From contig NZ_MUHA01000007.1 of NCBI RefSeq assembly GCF_002217355.1, forward strand, positions 245,519-309,518: 64,000 bases of DNA, given 5' to 3'. Positions 61,495 through 64,000 of this stretch are shown here, piece by piece. Positions within the stretch are counted from its first letter, which is position 1. Each line of letters opens with the position of its first letter. The notes below the pieces were generated by a model, which was given only the letters and a program-made list of their open reading frames with translations, ran no database searches and had not been told where the DNA came from. This DNA comes from Flavobacterium oncorhynchi. GTDB taxonomy: Bacteria; Bacteroidota; Bacteroidia; Flavobacteriales; Flavobacteriaceae. Both the position numbers and the translations under genes were made by a program.

Positions 61495-62261
61495 TGAATG
61501 ATTTAGTTTCTATTTTAATGCCAACGTTTAATGCTGAAAAATTCATTAAAGCTGCTGTAGAATCAGTTCAAAAGCAGACTTACGAGAACTGGGAAATGAT
61601 TTTGGTTGATGATGCATCAACAGATAAAACGGTAAAAATTATTGCCGATTTTATTCAAAAAGAAAGCCGAATAAAACACTATCAATTACAAACAAATTCA
61701 GGAAATGGTTTCGCTAGAAATATTGCTTTAGAAAAAGCTTCAGGAAAATATATTGCATTTTTAGATGCCGATGATTTATGGTTTCCAGAGAAATTAGAAA
61801 AGCAAATCCAGTTTTTAAAAGCAAATAATTTATCGTTTACATTTAGTTTTTACGATTGTATAGATGACAACGGAAACAATTTAAACAGAAGAGTTCAAAC
61901 TCCGATACCATTGACTTATAAACAACTGTTTTTTTGCAATTACGTTGGAAATTTAACCGCTATTTACGACGCAGATTTTTTTGGAAAAATCAAATTAGAA
62001 TCTTCTCAAAAAAGACAGGATTGGAGATTATGGCTTACCATTTTAAAACAAATTAAAGAGGCAAAAGCTGTTCCGGAATCATTAGCTTTATACAGAATTA
62101 GAAAAGATTCTATTTCATCATCAAAATTCAAATTGATCAAACACAACTTTGGTGTTTATCGGGAATTTCACGGAAATAATCTTGTTTTTTCTGTTTTTTT
62201 GATGATGAGGTTTTTGTTTACTCAATTGATTATCAAACCAAAATATATAAAGAAGATTTAA
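61494..62261 (+). CDS. Glycosyltransferase family 2 protein
   Basis: The 255-aa GT-A enzyme has VSILMPTFNAEKFIKAAVESVQKQTYENWEMILVDDASTD and the DxD-like FLDADD motif near residue 96. A later QDWRLWLTIL segment and basic C-terminus fit acceptor binding and membrane association. It overlaps the previous gene by one base, so coupled translation is expected. It should extend the polyprenyl-linked oligosaccharide; the sugar specificity is not readable. Confidence 0.9.
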   Translation: MNDLVSILMPTFNAEKFIKAAVESVQKQTYENWEMILVDDASTDKTVKIIADFIQKESRIKHYQLQTNSGNGFARNIALEKASGKYIAFLDADDLWFPEKLEKQIQFLKANNLSFTFSFYDCIDDNGNNLNRRVQTPIPLTYKQLFFCNYVGNLTAIYDADFFGKIKLESSQKRQDWRLWLTILKQIKEAKAVPESLALYRIRKDSISSSKFKLIKHNFGVYREFHGNNLVFSVFLMMRFLFTQLIIKPKYIKKI

Positions 62262-62300
62262 AATTCAACTTGATGTCGCAAATTATGATATCAAGTTTCT

Positions 62301-62315
62301 GTCACAATTTGTGAC
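62301..62315. promoter_or_regulatory. GTCACAATTTGTGAC palindrome beside the ORF6N gene
   Basis: An exact 7+1+7 palindrome just downstream of the ORF6N stop. A longer version of the same sequence lies inside the ORF6N gene (62635-62663), and a one-base variant precedes recA (15576-15590). It may be a recognition site; see findings. Confidence 0.4.
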
Positions 62316-62324
62316 CTTGAAGAA

Positions 62325-62855
62325 TTATTTTTTATAACCAATTTTCACTCTTTCAGATTCATTTTCTTTTTTTTCAGTCAATTCATCTAAATAAGAAAAT
62401 ACCAATTCAATATTTTTATCATGATTTTCTAACTTCTTCTGGATCTGAAGTATATCAACTTTAATTTCAGTTGTATCCAAAAGCATTTGCCTCACTTTTG
62501 TGAAAATCCTCATGATTTGAATATTGGTTTGAATTGCTTTGTCGCTTTTTAGGACGCTTGAGAGCATTAAAACTCCATGTTCTGTAAAAGCAAAAGGTAG
62601 ATATTTTTGATATTTACCTCTTCCTTTCTCTAAGGTCACAAATTGTGACCTTAGAGAATCATATTCGATTTTAGTGAGTTCAAATATGAAATCTTGTGGA
62701 AATCGAGATAAATTTCTTTTAACGGCTTGTTTTAATACTTTAGTTTCTATTCCATAAAGTAACGCTAAATCGCTATCAAGCATCACTTTTTGACCACAGA
62801 TAAAATATATTTTATTAGAAATTGTTTCTTCAGAAAGTAAAGATTGATCTTCCAT
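62325..62855 (-). CDS. ORF6N-domain DNA-binding protein
   Basis: The 176-aa protein shows the ORF6N core KIYFICGQKVMLDSDLALLYGIETKVLKQAVKRNLSRFP and later FTEHGVLMLSSVLKSDKAI, followed by a coiled C-terminus (about 125-160). ORF6N is common in phage and mobile-element regulators and in Bacteroidetes accessory genes; the biological role is unclear. Its coding region contains a 29-bp perfect palindrome. It lies alone between the polysaccharide genes and the CapK-like gene, in an accessory-looking pocket. Confidence 0.82.
   Translation of the reverse strand: MEDQSLLSEETISNKIYFICGQKVMLDSDLALLYGIETKVLKQAVKRNLSRFPQDFIFELTKIEYDSLRSQFVTLEKGRGKYQKYLPFAFTEHGVLMLSSVLKSDKAIQTNIQIMRIFTKVRQMLLDTTEIKVDILQIQKKLENHDKNIELVFSYLDELTEKKENESERVKIGYKK
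62635..62663. repeat. Perfect 14+1+14 bp palindrome inside the ORF6N gene
   Basis: CTCTAAGGTCACAA, centre A, TTGTGACCTTAGAG; the second arm is the exact reverse complement of the first. It encodes residues around L-R-S-Q-F-V-T-L-E. The inner 15-17 bases also occur in the 3' flank. Confidence 0.75.
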
Positions 62856-62897
62856 AAGTTTTTAATTAGAAAATCAAATGTAAGATTTTATTTATAT

Positions 62898-64000
62898 TTA
62901 TAAATATGATTTGAACTGTTTTAGTTTTCCGCGATTGGTTCTTTCTAAAACAGTTTTTCTTGTAAAAGTGAAGTTTAAATTGGGTTCTAAATAGAAATCG
63001 ATAGCTTCTTTTATTTTTTGAATTTGTTCTGAAACTAATGCTGTATCAGCAACATATTCAATTTGAAAAGTATCTAATTTGGTTTGTTTGATGATAAATT
63101 CTTTTACTTTTCCGTCGTCTTCAATGATGCTTTTGGTTACATAATAAAACGTCAAACCAGGCGATTTTTTTCCGCTTGGAAGAATTGCAATATCATTTGT
63201 TCTGCCAATAAGTTTTTTGAGAATTGGTTTTTGTGGTGTGCTTTTTTCGTCTAAAACTCCAATGTCGCCAATTTCATATCGGATAAATGGATTTGCTTTA
63301 TTGAAAAGCGAAGTAATGACAATCTTTCCTTCTTTCCCGTAAGGGAGAACATTATTATTTTCATCTAAAATTTCTACAAAAAGTGTTTCCGCATTTACCT
63401 GCCATTCGTCTTGCGGATTTTCAAAAGCAATTAAATCCAGTTCTGAAGCGCCGTATTCATTGATAATTGGAATGCCGAATTGTTTTTCTAATAGTTTTTT
63501 ATCCATTTCGAAAAGCATTTCTGAGGTAACAAAACAGGCTTTTAATGTTGGACAAATTTCATTTAAAACGATATTTTTCTGCTCTAGAAACTTAGCAAAC
63601 AGAACAATAGAACTTGTATATCCGTTGATGTAATCGAATTTTTTAGTTTTGAATTTTTTCAAAAATTTAGCCAAAACATCATCTGATAAATCAAACACTG
63701 GGAATCGAACCCGGCAACTCAAAAAATCTTTGAAACGTTCTTTTTGGTAGCCAATAAAATCCATCGGAATTCCATAAAAACGTGCCTGATAGGAATGATT
63801 AAAATCGATCCCGAACCATCCAAAATGCATAATATTCGATGCCCAAGTCAAAGCATGTGAATATTTATCTTTGGCAAAAATTAAAGGAGTTCCGCTTGAA
63901 CCTGATGTTTTGTTGAGGTAAATGGTTTTTTTAGAATAGCCTTTTGAAAGTCTTTCTTGCAGCGGCTTTTGAAGATTCTGTTTATTTAAAATCGGTAAAT
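62898..64000 (-). CDS. CapK/PaaK-like adenylate-forming protein (5' end beyond right edge)
   Basis: The frame is open to the window edge. The last 367 codons contain KTSGSSGTPLIF (AMP-binding P-loop), FLSCRVRFPVFDLSDDVLAKFLKKFKTKKFDYINGYTSS, INEYGASELDLIAFENP, RYEIGDIG and GRTNDIAILPSGKK. This is the phenylacetate-CoA-ligase-like family known as CapK in polysaccharide loci, which probably activates an acid for attachment to a sugar or lipid. The true start is outside. Confidence 0.8.
   Translation of the reverse strand, partial: LPILNKQNLQKPLQERLSKGYSKKTIYLNKTSGSSGTPLIFAKDKYSHALTWASNIMHFGWFGIDFNHSYQARFYGIPMDFIGYQKERFKDFLSCRVRFPVFDLSDDVLAKFLKKFKTKKFDYINGYTSSIVLFAKFLEQKNIVLNEICPTLKACFVTSEMLFEMDKKLLEKQFGIPIINEYGASELDLIAFENPQDEWQVNAETLFVEILDENNNVLPYGKEGKIVITSLFNKANPFIRYEIGDIGVLDEKSTPQKPILKKLIGRTNDIAILPSGKKSPGLTFYYVTKSIIEDDGKVKEFIIKQTKLDTFQIEYVADTALVSEQIQKIKEAIDFYLEPNLNFTFTRKTVLERTNRGKLKQFKSYL

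Overview
The window is chromosomal DNA from a member of the Bacteroidetes, most likely the genus Flavobacterium. The evidence is low GC with A/T-rich spacers, promoters of the TTTG / TAnnTTTG type, no obvious Shine-Dalgarno sequences, type IX secretion and gliding genes (PorP/SprF-family protein, SprB-type adhesin, CHU_C-like C-terminus), and family combinations common in flavobacteria (DUF4175, HU-CCDC81/SPOR, head-GIN domain, GH3, DUF6909, FolB next to tRNA-Cys). No phage, plasmid, CRISPR array or complete insertion sequence was seen.

Region 1-13 kb (minus strand) is one long transcription unit. It holds a 150-aa secreted protein, a 430-aa beta-helix protein, a 137-aa secreted protein, an Ig-like protein with a CHU_C-like tail (SprC-like), a 1251-aa PorP-like protein with an Ala/Lys coiled-coil repeat and a SPOR-like end (SprD-like), and the first 1738 codons of a giant SprB-type adhesin that leaves the window on the left. 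This matches my memory of the gliding sprC-sprD-sprB-sprF operon of F. johnsoniae.

Region 13-26 kb is housekeeping: DNA polymerase III delta-prime, DoxX-like protein, acyl-CoA thioesterase, RecA, an acyltransferase (PlsC), TrpS, DprA, a HU/SPOR cell-envelope protein, a Pif1-like helicase, an OmpH/Skp-like lipoprotein and a methyltransferase. A structured, probably untranslated element lies downstream of recA.

Region 26-46 kb contains mnmG, ybeY, DUF4175, gltX, an SPFH protein, a YtxH/holin-like stress cluster, glnS, folB, tRNA-Cys, a LysE-family exporter, a head-GIN protein, rnr, a DUF2007 protein and rpiB. Six parS-type palindromes (GTTYCACGTGRAAC) are packed into about 300 bp between mnmG and ybeY, with a seventh 2 kb away. 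At 45.1-45.8 kb a gene-free A/T-rich stretch carries many TTATCAACA-like DnaA-box candidates. Genes to its left run mainly on the minus strand and genes to its right mainly on the plus strand. Together these suggest that the chromosomal replication origin and its segregation centromere lie in this window, although dnaA itself is not here.

Region 46-64 kb contains tex, tatA, a membrane coiled-coil protein, a GH3-family enzyme beside a DUF6909 protein with nucleoside-phosphorylase-like motifs, and then a surface-polysaccharide locus: Wzz-like, Wzx-like, a membrane protein, an O-antigen ligase/polymerase, GT4, UDP-glucuronate decarboxylase, a polyprenyl-phosphate glycosylphosphotransferase and GT2. 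An ORF6N-domain gene and a CapK/PaaK-like gene cut by the right edge follow.

All calls come from reading the sequence without database searches. Family names rest on recognisable motifs, and many regulatory calls are inferences.
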